From Eubacteriales bacterium (lineage in GTDB: Bacteria; Bacillota; Clostridia; Lachnospirales; Lachnospiraceae): a stretch of DNA of 44,367 bases. Both the position numbers and the translations under genes were made by a program. The notes under the pieces were generated by a model, which saw nothing but the letters and a program-made list of their open reading frames with translations, was not told the origin of the DNA and did no database searches. Within the stretch, counting starts at the first letter, position 1; the number at the start of each line of letters is the position of its first letter. Shown here piece after piece: positions 33,819 to 42,939 of the stretch. Where the stretch lies: NCBI GenBank assembly GCA_030526715.1, contig JAUNCG010000016.1, forward strand, positions 1 to 44,367. The letters are read 5' to 3'.

Positions 33819-35243
33819 ATGGAAAAATTATTTAAATTGCGTGAAAATGGGACCACGGTTCGCAAAGAGCTGCTGGCAGGTCTTACCACTTTTATGACCA
33901 TGGCATATATCATTGCCCTGAATCCGAATCTATTAACCGGTTTCGGTGCAAATGGTCAGGAACTCTGGAATGCAGTATTTATGGCAACCTGTCTGGCATC
34001 TGCAGTAGGTATGTTCGCAATGGCATTTCTGGCAAATAAGCCGTTCGCAATGGCTCCCGGTATGGGCCTGAACAGCTTCTTTGCGGTTGTAGTTGCAAAT
34101 ATTGCAGCACTGACCGGTATGAGCTATGTGGATTCCTTCCGCTCTGCGCTCTGCATCATTTTGATCGAGGGTATTGTATTTATCGTACTCTCTATTCTGA
34201 ACATCCGTGAGAAGATCGTAGATGCGATTCCGCTGGGCGTTCGTATGGGTATCTCTCCGGCAATCGGTCTGATGCTGATGAATATCGGTCTTGGTTCTAA
34301 TGCGGGCGTATATTCCGAGACCGGAGGCCCGTTCTATGTTATGCGTGATTTCTTCGGTGCGCTGACTCCGAGTGTTGCACGTGATACTATGGGAAGCGGA
34401 TATGCAACGATGGTTCTGACGGTTGTGACGATGCTGGTAGGACTTTTCGTCATTCTGGTTCTTGCACATAAGGGAATCAACGGAGCAGTGCTTCTTGGAA
34501 TGTTGGTAGCCTGCGTGATCTACTGGGCAGGCGAGGCTATGTTCCTTCACACGAATCCGTTTGCGGGACTGCAGGGAGCATCCTTTGTTCCTCCGGTGAA
34601 GGATATGATGGATGTTACCTTCCTGAAGTTTGACTTTGCGGGCTTTATGCAGGTCGGCTGGTTTACCATGATCACACTGGTGATCACCTTCTGCATCATC
34701 GATATGTTCGATACGATCGGAACTCTGGTTGGTACAGCCTCCAAGGCCGGCATGCTCGATAAAGAGGGCAATATGCCGAACATGAAGGAAGCGCTCATGT
34801 CTGATGCGATCGGTACGGTAGTAGGTGCCGCAACAGGTACCTCTACGGTTACTACCTTTGTAGAGTCCGCAGCAGGCGTGGAGGCCGGCGGACGTACCGG
34901 TCTGACAGCGATCACTACAGCGATCCTGTTTCTGGCATGCATGTTTATCGCTCCGATTGCGGCAATCATTCCGGCAGCAGCGACTTCTTCCGCACTGATC
35001 TATGTAGGCGTGCTGATGCTCGGCGGTCTGAAGAACATCGACTTTACACAGATCGATCAGGTTCTTCCGCTGGCTCTGATGTTGATCGCAATGCCGATCT
35101 CAGGATCTATCGGACATGGTATCGGCCTCGGACTGATCTCCTACAGCGTTCTGAAGGTATTTACCGGAAAGGCGAAGGATGTATCAGCGCTGACTTATAT
35201 CATTTCCCTGATCTTCCTTGTGAAGTTCTTCTTGGTAGTATAA
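33819..35243 (+). CDS. NCS2-family purine permease (hypoxanthine/guanine or adenine, AzgA/PbuG-like)
   Basis: A 474-residue protein with 12 or more hydrophobic helices. It begins MEKLFKLRENGTTVRKELLA, then GLTTFMTMAYIIALNP and APGMGLNSFFA, and later FCIIDMFDTIGTLVGTASKA and EAGGRTGLTAI, the motifs of the AzgA branch of the NCS2 family. These proton symporters import hypoxanthine, guanine or adenine. The start at 33819 is chosen by family N-termini; the site upstream (AAGAAAGAGAAG) is weak, and ATG 33798 is the alternative. No purine riboswitch fits in the 80-base gap, and no own promoter is obvious, so it may rely on readthrough from ackA. Confidence 0.92.
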   Translation: MEKLFKLRENGTTVRKELLAGLTTFMTMAYIIALNPNLLTGFGANGQELWNAVFMATCLASAVGMFAMAFLANKPFAMAPGMGLNSFFAVVVANIAALTGMSYVDSFRSALCIILIEGIVFIVLSILNIREKIVDAIPLGVRMGISPAIGLMLMNIGLGSNAGVYSETGGPFYVMRDFFGALTPSVARDTMGSGYATMVLTVVTMLVGLFVILVLAHKGINGAVLLGMLVACVIYWAGEAMFLHTNPFAGLQGASFVPPVKDMMDVTFLKFDFAGFMQVGWFTMITLVITFCIIDMFDTIGTLVGTASKAGMLDKEGNMPNMKEALMSDAIGTVVGAATGTSTVTTFVESAAGVEAGGRTGLTAITTAILFLACMFIAPIAAIIPAAATSSALIYVGVLMLGGLKNIDFTQIDQVLPLALMLIAMPISGSIGHGIGLGLISYSVLKVFTGKAKDVSALTYIISLIFLVKFFLVV

Positions 35244-35278
35244 GAACGGTTATATAGAAGTATAAGATCAGAGTACAG

Positions 35279-35311
35279 ATACCTCGTCATGTGACGGGGT
35301 ATTTGTTCTTG
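35279..35311 (+). terminator. Terminator after the purine permease gene
   Basis: ATACCTCGTCA - TG - TGACGGGGTAT pairs over 11 bases with one G-U, followed by TTGTTCTT. The loop is very tight and would open by one pair. Confidence 0.6.
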
Positions 35312-35341
35312 AAAAAAGTTATGTAAATGCGATTTTTATGA

Positions 35342-35370
35342 TTGACAAACGAATGGTCGATGGTTATAAT
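35342..35370 (+). promoter_or_regulatory. Perfect consensus sigma-A promoter of yceD-rpmF
   Basis: TTGACA, 17-base spacer, TATAAT, exact consensus in both boxes, 25 bases before the yceD start. Fits strong expression of a ribosomal protein transcript. Confidence 0.9.
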
Positions 35371-35395
35371 AGTCAAGTGTGGATAGGAGGGCATC

Positions 35396-35923
35396 ATGCT
35401 GATTGACTTACACGGAGTATTACAGGACGACGGAAAAGTGATACAGATGGATGTGGATACGGAGTTGACTTCTTTTGAATCGATATCCGGAGTTTTTCCT
35501 ATCGTGAGCAAAGATCCGGTTTCCTTGAGGATACAGAACATGGGAGACAGGGAGTTGCATATTTCGGGGATGATGGAGCTTACGCTTTGTGTTCCCTGCG
35601 ACCGGTGTCTTGAGGATGTGAGAGTTCCGTTTGCACTGCAGTTTGAGAGAGACGTGGATATGAAGCAGACGGAGGAAGAACGTCAGGAGATATTGGACGA
35701 AATGAGTTTTATCGAAGGATATCATCTGGATGTGGATCAGCTTATCTGTTCAGAGATACTGGTGAGTTGGCCATCGAAGGTGTTGTGCCGTGAGGACTGC
35801 AAAGGGCTTTGCAATACATGCGGAACCAATTTGAATCATGGCGAGTGTAGCTGCACTCCTACTGATTTAGATCCGAGGATGGCACAGATCCAGCAAATCT
35901 TTAACAAATTTAAGGAGGTGTAA
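35396..35923 (+). CDS. yceD: YceD family protein (DUF177)
   Basis: A 175-residue protein, conserved partner of rpmF in bacteria and linked to 23S rRNA metabolism in E. coli. CVPCDRCLED in the middle and CREDCKGLCNTCGTNLNHGE near the end are the typical cysteine motifs, likely binding zinc in this group. GGAGGG precedes the ATG. The gene is two bases from rpmF, so both are made from one transcript under a consensus promoter. Confidence 0.93.
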   Translation: MLIDLHGVLQDDGKVIQMDVDTELTSFESISGVFPIVSKDPVSLRIQNMGDRELHISGMMELTLCVPCDRCLEDVRVPFALQFERDVDMKQTEEERQEILDEMSFIEGYHLDVDQLICSEILVSWPSKVLCREDCKGLCNTCGTNLNHGECSCTPTDLDPRMAQIQQIFNKFKEV

Positions 35924-35925
35924 CC

Positions 35926-36108
35926 ATGTCAATCTGTCCGAAGAATAAATCTTCTAAGGGAAGAAGAGACAAGAGAAGAGCAAACTGGAAAATGGTAGCT
36001 CCGAATCTTGTAAAGTGCAGCAAGTGCGGCGAACTGATGATGTCTCACAGAGTTTGCAAGAACTGCGGAACTTACAACAAGAAAGAGATCGTCGCTCAGG
36101 AAGCTTAA
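35926..36108 (+). CDS. rpmF: 50S ribosomal protein L32
   Basis: A 60-residue protein starting MSICPKNKSSKGRRDKRRAN and carrying four zinc cysteines, CSKCGELMMSHRVCKNCG, so it is the zinc-binding (C+) form. AAGGAGGTGTAACC precedes the ATG. A strong terminator follows 13 bases after the stop. The N-terminal ICPKNKSSKG replaces the commoner AVPKRKTSK. Confidence 0.97.
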   Translation: MSICPKNKSSKGRRDKRRANWKMVAPNLVKCSKCGELMMSHRVCKNCGTYNKKEIVAQEA

Positions 36109-36121
36109 GATGATTCAGATG

Positions 36122-36152
36122 GACTCTCCGGGAGAACGGAGAGTCTTTTTTT
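36122..36152 (+). terminator. Rho-independent terminator after rpmF
   Basis: GACTCTCCG - GGAGAA - CGGAGAGTC followed by seven T residues. Confidence 0.9.
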
Positions 36153-36189
36153 CGTCATATAGAAAGTAAGACGGAAGCATTCTTTCTTC

Positions 36190-36218
36190 TTGATTTTTAG
36201 ATAGATGTCTTGTATGAT
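36190..36218 (+). promoter_or_regulatory. Sigma-A promoter of plsX-acpP
   Basis: TTGATT, 17-base spacer, TATGAT, 28 bases before the plsX start. No FapR-type operator is obvious. Confidence 0.65.
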
Positions 36219-36246
36219 AGCAATAGGCTACAGAGGAGGATGAGAC

Positions 36247-37272
36247 ATGAAGCAAATCATCAGAGTCGTTGTGGATGCAATGGGGGGAGACAATGCTCCG
36301 TCACAGCCGATCAAGGCTGCAGCAGAGGCAGTGAAGGAGAGAGAGGATATTGAGATCCTGCTGGTAGGTCAGGAAGAGGTCATACAGCGGGAGTTGAAGC
36401 AATATCAGATTCCGGAGGGACGGATTCGTGTCATACCCGCCAGTGAAGTGATAGAGATGGGAGAACCGCCGGTGAATGCGATCCGACGCAAGAAGGATTC
36501 TTCCATGGTAGTAGGCATGAAGCTTGTAAAACAGGGAGAAGCGGATGCTTTTATTTCTTCCGGAAGTACAGGTGCAGTTCTGGTGGGAGGTCAGCTGGTT
36601 GTCGGCAGGATTCGCGGGATCGAGAGACCGCCGCTTGCTCCTTTGATTCCGACAGAGCATGGCGTAGCGCTTCTGATCGACTGCGGAGCTAATGTAGATG
36701 CCAGAGCGTCACATCTGGTGCAGTTCGCGAAGATGGGTTCCATTTATATGGAGAATGTCATGGGCGTGAAAAATCCGCGCGTAGGACTGGTGAATATCGG
36801 TGCCGAGGAAGAGAAGGGCAATGCTTTGGTGAAGGAGACGTTTCCATTACTGAAGAAGTGTGAGGATATCAACTTTATCGGTAATGTTGAGGCGAGAGAT
36901 ATTCCGGCAGGAGTATGTGATGTGGTCGTCTGTGAGGCCTTTGTGGGGAACGTGATTTTGAAGCTCTATGAGGGTGTCGGGAAGACCATGATGACGATGA
37001 TCAAGAATGGTATGATGACCAATACGCGTTCCAAGGTGGGAGCGCTGCTGGTGAAGCCGGCATTGAAGGAGACCCTGAAGGCGTTTGACGCGACACAGTA
37101 CGGAGGGGCGCCGCTGCTCGGATTGAACGGTCTGGTAGTGAAGACCCATGGAAGTGCAAAGAGTGGTGAAATCAAGAATGCGATCGCGCAGTGTGTACAG
37201 TTTACACAGCAGCAGATTAATGCGAAGATAAAAGAAAATCTAATCATTGAAAAGAAACAGGAGGAACCGTAA
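36247..37272 (+). CDS. plsX: Phosphate acyltransferase PlsX
   Basis: A 341-residue enzyme making acyl phosphate from acyl-ACP for phosphatidic acid synthesis by PlsY. It opens IIRVVVDAMGGDNAPSQPIK and has EVIEMGEPPVNAIRRKKDSS, ISSGSTGAVLVGG, GNVEARDI and AFDATQYGGAPLLGLNG, all standard. GAGGAGG lies before the ATG. Its stop overlaps the acpP start in TAATG, which ties production of enzyme and its acyl carrier together. The plsX-acpP-rnc-smc order is conserved in Firmicutes. Confidence 0.96.
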   Translation: MKQIIRVVVDAMGGDNAPSQPIKAAAEAVKEREDIEILLVGQEEVIQRELKQYQIPEGRIRVIPASEVIEMGEPPVNAIRRKKDSSMVVGMKLVKQGEADAFISSGSTGAVLVGGQLVVGRIRGIERPPLAPLIPTEHGVALLIDCGANVDARASHLVQFAKMGSIYMENVMGVKNPRVGLVNIGAEEEKGNALVKETFPLLKKCEDINFIGNVEARDIPAGVCDVVVCEAFVGNVILKLYEGVGKTMMTMIKNGMMTNTRSKVGALLVKPALKETLKAFDATQYGGAPLLGLNGLVVKTHGSAKSGEIKNAIAQCVQFTQQQINAKIKENLIIEKKQEEP

Positions 37273-37502
37273 TGGAGTTTGAAAAGTTACAGCAGATTAT
37301 TGCAGAGGTATTGAACGTGGATGCGAATGAGATCCATCCGGACACGACATTCGTGGATGATCTCGGTGCAGATTCTCTGGATGTATTCCAGATTATTATG
37401 GGCATTGAAGAGGAGTTTGATATCGAGATTTCAAATGAAGAGGCTGAGAAGATTGTTTCCGTCGGTGATGCTGCTGAAGCGATTAAGAATGCACTGAATT
37501 AA
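37272..37502 (+). CDS. acpP: Acyl carrier protein
   Basis: A 76-residue carrier of growing fatty acyl chains. The phosphopantetheine attachment serine is Ser35 in GADSLDVFQI; the usual sequence continues VVEL or TVEL, so VFQI is a mild variant. The protein is strongly acidic and helical. GGAGG lies in the end of plsX. A terminator follows 25 bases after the stop, separating it partly from rnc. Confidence 0.95.
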   Translation: MEFEKLQQIIAEVLNVDANEIHPDTTFVDDLGADSLDVFQIIMGIEEEFDIEISNEEAEKIVSVGDAAEAIKNALN

Positions 37503-37527
37503 GAATCATATTTACAGAGAAGAGAGC

Positions 37528-37554
37528 AAAGGGTGCTTATGAAGCACCCTTTTT
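37528..37554 (+). terminator. Terminator after acpP
   Basis: AAAGGGTGCTT - ATG - AAGCACCCTTT, a perfect 11-bp stem whose 3' arm ends in a T-run. rnc begins 22 bases further on without a clear promoter, so partial readthrough is expected. Confidence 0.75.
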
Positions 37555-37576
37555 CGTGAAGTAAGGAGAAGTTGTA

Positions 37577-38290
37577 ATGAGAGATGTTAAGGAATTGGAG
37601 AAGATGATCGGATTTCATTTCAGAAATCATGAGCTTCTGGAGAATGCGATGCGTCACAGCTCATTTGCAAATGAGTGCCGTCTGAAGGGAATCAAGGACA
37701 ATGAACGTCTGGAGTTTCTGGGAGACGCAGTCTTAGAGCTGGCAAGCAGTGAGTTTTTGTTTAAAAATTATCCGACGCTGCCGGAGGGAGAGATGACGAA
37801 GCTTCGTGCCAGTATCGTATGCGAGCCGACACTGGCGCAGTGTGCAGCGGACATAGAGCTTGGAAGCTTTCTGAGACTGGGAAAGGGAGAAGAGCTGACC
37901 GGAGGCAGAAAGAGAGATTCCATCGTATCGGACGCTATGGAGGCATTGATCGGAGCAATTTATCTTGATGGTGGTTTTGCTAATGCAAAAGAATTCGTAG
38001 AGCGTTTTATTTTAAATGACGTTGAGAATAAAAAACTCTTTTATGATAGCAAGACTATCCTGCAGGAGCTGGTACAGAGCCGATTCAAGGGCGAGACCAT
38101 GTCCTATCATTTGATCGGAGAGGAAGGTCCGGATCATGATAAGACCTTCGTGGTACAATTGTTTATCGGTGAAAAGGGCTTTGAGAAGGGAAGCGGACGC
38201 ACAAAGAAGAGCGCAGAGCAGCAGGCGGCTTACCGGACGATCATCGCGCTGAAAGGACAGACAGGAGATTATGTATTTAAAAAGCATTGA
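37577..38290 (+). CDS. rnc: Ribonuclease III
   Basis: A 237-residue double-strand RNA endonuclease for rRNA and mRNA processing. The catalytic domain has the signature NERLEFLGDAVLEL and the second metal site DAMEALIGAIYLDGG; the C-terminal dsRNA-binding domain (about 160-230) has TILQELVQSRFKG and GRTKKSAEQQAAYRTI. AAGGAG precedes the ATG. The 3' end overlaps smc by 20 bases, so both are co-translated. Confidence 0.97.
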   Translation: MRDVKELEKMIGFHFRNHELLENAMRHSSFANECRLKGIKDNERLEFLGDAVLELASSEFLFKNYPTLPEGEMTKLRASIVCEPTLAQCAADIELGSFLRLGKGEELTGGRKRDSIVSDAMEALIGAIYLDGGFANAKEFVERFILNDVENKKLFYDSKTILQELVQSRFKGETMSYHLIGEEGPDHDKTFVVQLFIGEKGFEKGSGRTKKSAEQQAAYRTIIALKGQTGDYVFKKH

Positions 38291-41200
38291 GATACAGGGC
38301 TTTAAATCCTTTGCCAATAAGATGAAATTCCAGTTTCACAACGGAATCACGGGTATTGTCGGCCCCAATGGTAGCGGTAAGAGTAATGTCGGGGATGCGG
38401 TACGCTGGGTTTTGGGCGAACAGAGCGCTAAGCAGCTGCGTGGCGGAAATATGCAGGATGTTATTTTCGCGGGAACAGAGAATCGCAAGCCTCTGGGGTT
38501 TGCCATGGTTTCTATCACGCTGGATAACGGAGATCATCAGCTTCCGGTGGACTATGAAGAGGTCACGGTCACGAGACGTCTTTACCGTTCCGGGGAGAGC
38601 GAGTATCTGATCAACGGGACGAACTGTCGTCTGAAGGATATCAATGAGATGTTCTACGATACGGGTATCGGTAAAGAGGGATATTCCATCATCGGTCAGG
38701 GACAGATCGACAAGATCCTGAGCGGTAAGCCGGAGGAACGCCGAGAGCTATTTGATGAGGCGGCCGGTATCGTGAAGTTCAAGAGGCGCAAGCTGACAGC
38801 ACAGAAGAAGCTGGAGAGTGAGGAGGGCAATCTGACCCGTGTGAATGATATTCTGTCAGAGCTCACGCGTCAGATCGGTCCTCTGGAGCGTCAGTCGGAG
38901 AAGGCAAGGATCTACCTGAAAAAAAGGGAAGAGCTAAAGCATCTGGATATTAATATGTTTCTTATGGACATGGAGCGAACCGGAGGTCAGCTGCAGGAGG
39001 TTGCGCGAAAACAGGAGATCTCCGACCATGATCTGGAGGAGACAAAGGCTCAGATGGAGCAGACGCGTATCGATTATGAGAAGCTGGAGACAGAGCTTGA
39101 GGCGCTAAATCAGGCTATCGAGCAGAAGCAGTCCCAGCTGGGACAGGGAAAGGTCGTGCGTCAGCAGCTGGAGAGTCAGGTGGATCTGCTGAGAGAACAG
39201 ATACGCTCGGCGCAGAGCAATGACGAGCATTTCCTTGGACGAATCCATGTGATTGAGCATGAAATGGAGACGCGCCGGAAGGATTATGAGCTGGCGAAGG
39301 AGAGTCAGGAAGAGCTGCGTCTAATGCTGAAGGAGGCTGTGAATAAGGAACAGGAGGACGAGCGGCAGGCAATGTCCACGGCGGCGCAGGTGGCGACGTT
39401 GGAGCAGGAGATCGCGCAGGGACAGGCGGAATTGATCGATCTGCTGAATGAGCAGGCGAATACTAAGGCCAAGATGCAGCGTTATACTGTCATGAAGGAG
39501 CAGATCCAGATTCGCGGAGCGGAGCTGACGAGCCGCCTGCTGCGGGCGAAGAACGAACAGGAGGAGTTCGCCAAAAGCCGGATGAGTCTGCAGGAGGATT
39601 ACAGCCGGGTACAGGAGAGCATCGCGGAGCTACGCAGGGAGAATTCCGGGCTGGAGCAGGAATTAAAAGAACTTCAGGGGCGTCTGACACAGCTGAGTGC
39701 AAGATATGAGGAAGCCAGAACGGCGTACCACAGGGAAGCCTCCCGCATGGAATCTCTGCGCAATATCACAGAGCGTTATGACGGCTACGGCAACAGTATC
39801 CGCCGGGTCATGGAGCAGAAATCGAGACAGCCGGGACTGCATGGCGTCGTTGCGGATCTGATCAAGACAGAGAAGAAGTATGAGCTCGCCGTGGAGACAG
39901 CGCTAGGCGGAAGTATTCAGAATATTGTCACAGACAATGAGAATACAGCGAAGACTATGATCGCTTTCTTAAAACAGAATAAGTACGGAAGAGCTACATT
40001 TCTGCCCTTGAATGTGATTCGAAAAAAGGGAGGACTCGGCAGTGAGAATGCCATATATGAGCCCGGAGCGATCGGTGTAGCCAGTACGCTGGTAGATACA
40101 GAGGATACCTATGAAGAGCTGGTAGAGTACCTGTTGGGAAAGACGCTGGTGGTGGATCATATTGACCACGCCATTGCGATTTCCAGAAAATATCGCCAGT
40201 CGTTGCGAATCGTGACGCTGGACGGGGAACTCTTGAGCGCCGGAGGCTCTATTTCTGGTGGTGCCTTTAAGAATTCCAGCAATCTCCTTGGAAGACGAAG
40301 AGAAGTGGATGAGCTGGAGCAAAAGGTATCAAACCTGAGAGAGTCCATGCAGAAGCTGCAGAAGGAGATTGAGGAGAGCCGCAATGCCCGTCAGGAGCGC
40401 AGAGAACGACAGAATACATTAAACGAAGAGATTCAGAGAGAATATCTGCTCCAGAATACCGCCAAGCTGCGTCTGGAGGAGGTTGATTCACAGAATGAGA
40501 AGACGAGAACCGGACACGAACAGCTGGCACGGGAATCGGCGGAGATCAAGAAGCAGATGCAGGAGATCGAGGGCGAGCAGGAGAGTATCCGCGGCATGAT
40601 GGCAGATTCTGAGAGTCAGCGAGTGCTTCTGGAGAAGAATATTTCCGAAAAACAGGAGATCTTAGAGGAGAGACGACGTCAGCAGGAGGAGGAAACCCTG
40701 CGTCTGTCCGAGACCAGAACAGGTACTGCGGGACTACGTCAGAGAGAGGAATTCATACAGCAGAACCTGACACGTTTGCAGCAGGAGCTGTCGCAGTTCT
40801 CATCTGAAAAGGATGAGATGGAGAAAAATGTTCAGAACTCTGCGGGAGATACACAGGAAAAAGAGCAGAAGATCGAGGAGATCCGTACCGCTATCGCACA
40901 GGCAGAGATCGATGAACAGGAAATGCTGTCTGAGGCGGAAGAGCTCTCCAATGACCGTAAGAAGAAAACGGAGATCCACAGAGATTTCTTCCGGCGAAGA
41001 GAAGAGCTGTCTACCCAGATGAGTAATCTGGATAAGGAACGCTTTCGTCTGGATACCCAGAGGGAGCGTCTGGAGGATTACCGGGAACGGCAGATCAATT
41101 ATATGTGGGAGGAATATGAGATCACCTTCAGCGAGGCCGAGAAGTATAAGGACGATTCGCAGGAGGATCCCGCAGCTCTGAAAAAAGCGGTTTCCCAGCT

Positions 41201-41831
41201 GAAAACGGACATCAAGTCTCTGGGACCGGTCAATGTCAATGCCATCGAGGAATACAAAGAGCTGGCGGAGCGTCATGAATTTCTGTCGGCACAGCATGCG
41301 GATCTGGTGAAGGCCGGAGATGCGCTGAAGAAGATCATTGAGGAACTGGATGCAGGTATGCGCAGACAGTTTAAGGAAAAATTTGCGCAGATGCAGTCTG
41401 AGTTTTCGAAATCCTTCAAGGAGCTGTTCGGCGGAGGTAAGGGAACTCTGGAGCTGGTGGAGGATGAGGATATTCTGGAGGCCGGCGTCATCATCAATGC
41501 GCAGCCGCCCGGCAAGAAGCTACAGAATATGATGCAGATGTCCGGCGGAGAAAAAGCGCTTACGGCGATCGCGCTGTTATTTGCGATTCAGAATATGAAG
41601 CCGTCGCCCTTCTGTCTTCTGGACGAGATCGAGGCGGCGTTGGACGAGAATAACGTTTCCAGATATGCGGAGTATCTTCACAAGTTGACAAAAAACACAC
41701 AGTTTATTATTATAACACACAGAAGGGGAACTATGGCTGCCGCGGATCGTCTCTATGGTATCACTATGCAGGAGAAGGGCGTATCGGCACAGGTTTCTGT
41801 AAATATGGTCGAGGGAGAGCTTGACCAGTAA
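38271..41831 (+). CDS. smc: Chromosome segregation protein SMC
   Basis: A 1186-residue ATPase that compacts and organises the chromosome with ScpA and ScpB. Walker A is GPNGSGKSN near the start, followed by VRWVLGEQSAKQLRG. Two long coiled coils (about 170-500 and 670-1010) flank the hinge (about 515-640, GLHGVVADLIKTEKKYELAV region). The C-terminal head has the signature MSGGEKALTAIALLF and Walker B PFCLLDEIEAALDENN. Length and all parts are normal. The start overlaps rnc; the ftsY start follows after 19 bases. Confidence 0.97.
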   Translation: MYLKSIEIQGFKSFANKMKFQFHNGITGIVGPNGSGKSNVGDAVRWVLGEQSAKQLRGGNMQDVIFAGTENRKPLGFAMVSITLDNGDHQLPVDYEEVTVTRRLYRSGESEYLINGTNCRLKDINEMFYDTGIGKEGYSIIGQGQIDKILSGKPEERRELFDEAAGIVKFKRRKLTAQKKLESEEGNLTRVNDILSELTRQIGPLERQSEKARIYLKKREELKHLDINMFLMDMERTGGQLQEVARKQEISDHDLEETKAQMEQTRIDYEKLETELEALNQAIEQKQSQLGQGKVVRQQLESQVDLLREQIRSAQSNDEHFLGRIHVIEHEMETRRKDYELAKESQEELRLMLKEAVNKEQEDERQAMSTAAQVATLEQEIAQGQAELIDLLNEQANTKAKMQRYTVMKEQIQIRGAELTSRLLRAKNEQEEFAKSRMSLQEDYSRVQESIAELRRENSGLEQELKELQGRLTQLSARYEEARTAYHREASRMESLRNITERYDGYGNSIRRVMEQKSRQPGLHGVVADLIKTEKKYELAVETALGGSIQNIVTDNENTAKTMIAFLKQNKYGRATFLPLNVIRKKGGLGSENAIYEPGAIGVASTLVDTEDTYEELVEYLLGKTLVVDHIDHAIAISRKYRQSLRIVTLDGELLSAGGSISGGAFKNSSNLLGRRREVDELEQKVSNLRESMQKLQKEIEESRNARQERRERQNTLNEEIQREYLLQNTAKLRLEEVDSQNEKTRTGHEQLARESAEIKKQMQEIEGEQESIRGMMADSESQRVLLEKNISEKQEILEERRRQQEEETLRLSETRTGTAGLRQREEFIQQNLTRLQQELSQFSSEKDEMEKNVQNSAGDTQEKEQKIEEIRTAIAQAEIDEQEMLSEAEELSNDRKKKTEIHRDFFRRREELSTQMSNLDKERFRLDTQRERLEDYRERQINYMWEEYEITFSEAEKYKDDSQEDPAALKKAVSQLKTDIKSLGPVNVNAIEEYKELAERHEFLSAQHADLVKAGDALKKIIEELDAGMRRQFKEKFAQMQSEFSKSFKELFGGGKGTLELVEDEDILEAGVIINAQPPGKKLQNMMQMSGGEKALTAIALLFAIQNMKPSPFCLLDEIEAALDENNVSRYAEYLHKLTKNTQFIIITHRRGTMAAADRLYGITMQEKGVSAQVSVNMVEGELDQ

Positions 41832-41850
41832 CATCGATAGGAGGTCTGTG

Positions 41851-42786
41851 ATGGAGGAGAAGAAAGGCTTTTTTAGACGACTTGCAGAGGGATTGTCCAA
41901 GACCAGAGACAACATTGTTGCGGGAATTGACAATATTTTCAGCGGGTTTTCCAGTATAGATGACGATTTTTATGAGGAGATCGAGGAGACTCTGGTGATG
42001 GGGGATCTCGGTATCAACGCTACCACGGCGATCATTGAGAAGCTGAAGGCGGCGGTGAAGGAAAATCATATCACGGAGCCGGAGGAATGCAAGCGCTACC
42101 TGATCGAAAGCATCAAGCAGCAGATGGATGTAGGCGAGACTGCATATGAGTTCGAGAACCGCACCTCCGTGGTACTGGTGATCGGCGTCAACGGCGTGGG
42201 GAAGACCACGAGTGTGGGAAAGCTCGCAGGCAAGCTGAAGGATCAGAATAAAAAGGTGATACTGGCTGCAGCGGATACCTTCCGTGCGGCAGCTGGGGAA
42301 CAGCTGGCAGAGTGGGCGAACCGTGCGGGCGTGGAGATCATTTCCGGTCAGGACGGGTCGGATCCGGCAGCTGTGGTCTATGATGCGGTAGCTGCTGCGA
42401 AGGCGAGACATGCGGATGTATTGCTTTGCGATACAGCGGGCAGACTGCATAATAAGAAAAATCTGATGAATGAGCTTGGCAAGATCAATCGTATTCTCGA
42501 GAAGGAATATCCGGAGGCATTTCGTGAGACACTGGTAGTGCTGGACGGTACTACAGGACAGAATGCGTTATCACAGGCCAGAGAATTCGCTGAGGTGGCG
42601 GACATCACAGGTATTATTCTGACAAAGCTGGACGGTACTGCAAAGGGCGGCATCGCAATTGCGATCCAGTCAGAGCTTGGCATTCCGGTCAAGTATATCG
42701 GTGTGGGCGAGAGCATTGACGATCTGCAGAAGTTTGATGCGGATCAGTTTGTGAATGCGCTGTTTTTACAGAAGGATTCTGAATAA
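41851..42786 (+). CDS. ftsY: Signal recognition particle receptor FtsY
   Basis: A 311-residue SRP-type GTPase that receives ribosome-SRP complexes at the membrane. It starts MEEKKGFFRRLAEGLSKTRD, with the N domain first and almost no acidic A domain, as in other Firmicutes. The G domain has GVNGVGKTTSVGKLAG, DTFRAAAGEQL, DTAGRLHNKKNLM and TKLDGTAKGG. AGGAGG lies seven to eight bases before ATG 41851; an earlier frame start lies inside smc. In many relatives ylxM and ffh follow, but here the operon ends. Confidence 0.97.
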   Translation: MEEKKGFFRRLAEGLSKTRDNIVAGIDNIFSGFSSIDDDFYEEIEETLVMGDLGINATTAIIEKLKAAVKENHITEPEECKRYLIESIKQQMDVGETAYEFENRTSVVLVIGVNGVGKTTSVGKLAGKLKDQNKKVILAAADTFRAAAGEQLAEWANRAGVEIISGQDGSDPAAVVYDAVAAAKARHADVLLCDTAGRLHNKKNLMNELGKINRILEKEYPEAFRETLVVLDGTTGQNALSQAREFAEVADITGIILTKLDGTAKGGIAIAIQSELGIPVKYIGVGESIDDLQKFDADQFVNALFLQKDSE

Positions 42787-42860
42787 AAAGAGTGGAACTC
42801 CTATAGGAATTTTTGACATGAAATGGTGAGATGTGGGTACTCGTGCATGCTTTGCGTACA

Positions 42861-42890
42861 CATACTTTTACGACAAATTGCAAAAGTATG
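42861..42890 (+). other. Hairpin in the leader region before ilvA
   Basis: CATACTTTT - 12 bases - AAAAGTATG, a perfect 9-bp stem in the 153-base gap after ftsY. It is followed by ATTTACAGG, so it is at best a weak ftsY terminator; it could also be an operator or leader structure for ilvA. No T-box features are seen. Confidence 0.4.
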
Positions 42891-42939
42891 ATTTACAGGA
42901 TGACCGGATAAGAAAGATATGAGAAAAGAGGACGGATAC

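Noticed and set aside
42787..42939. T-box or amino-acid leader for ilvA
   Set aside because: No T-box sequence, no specifier loop and no short leader peptide rich in Ile or Thr codons.
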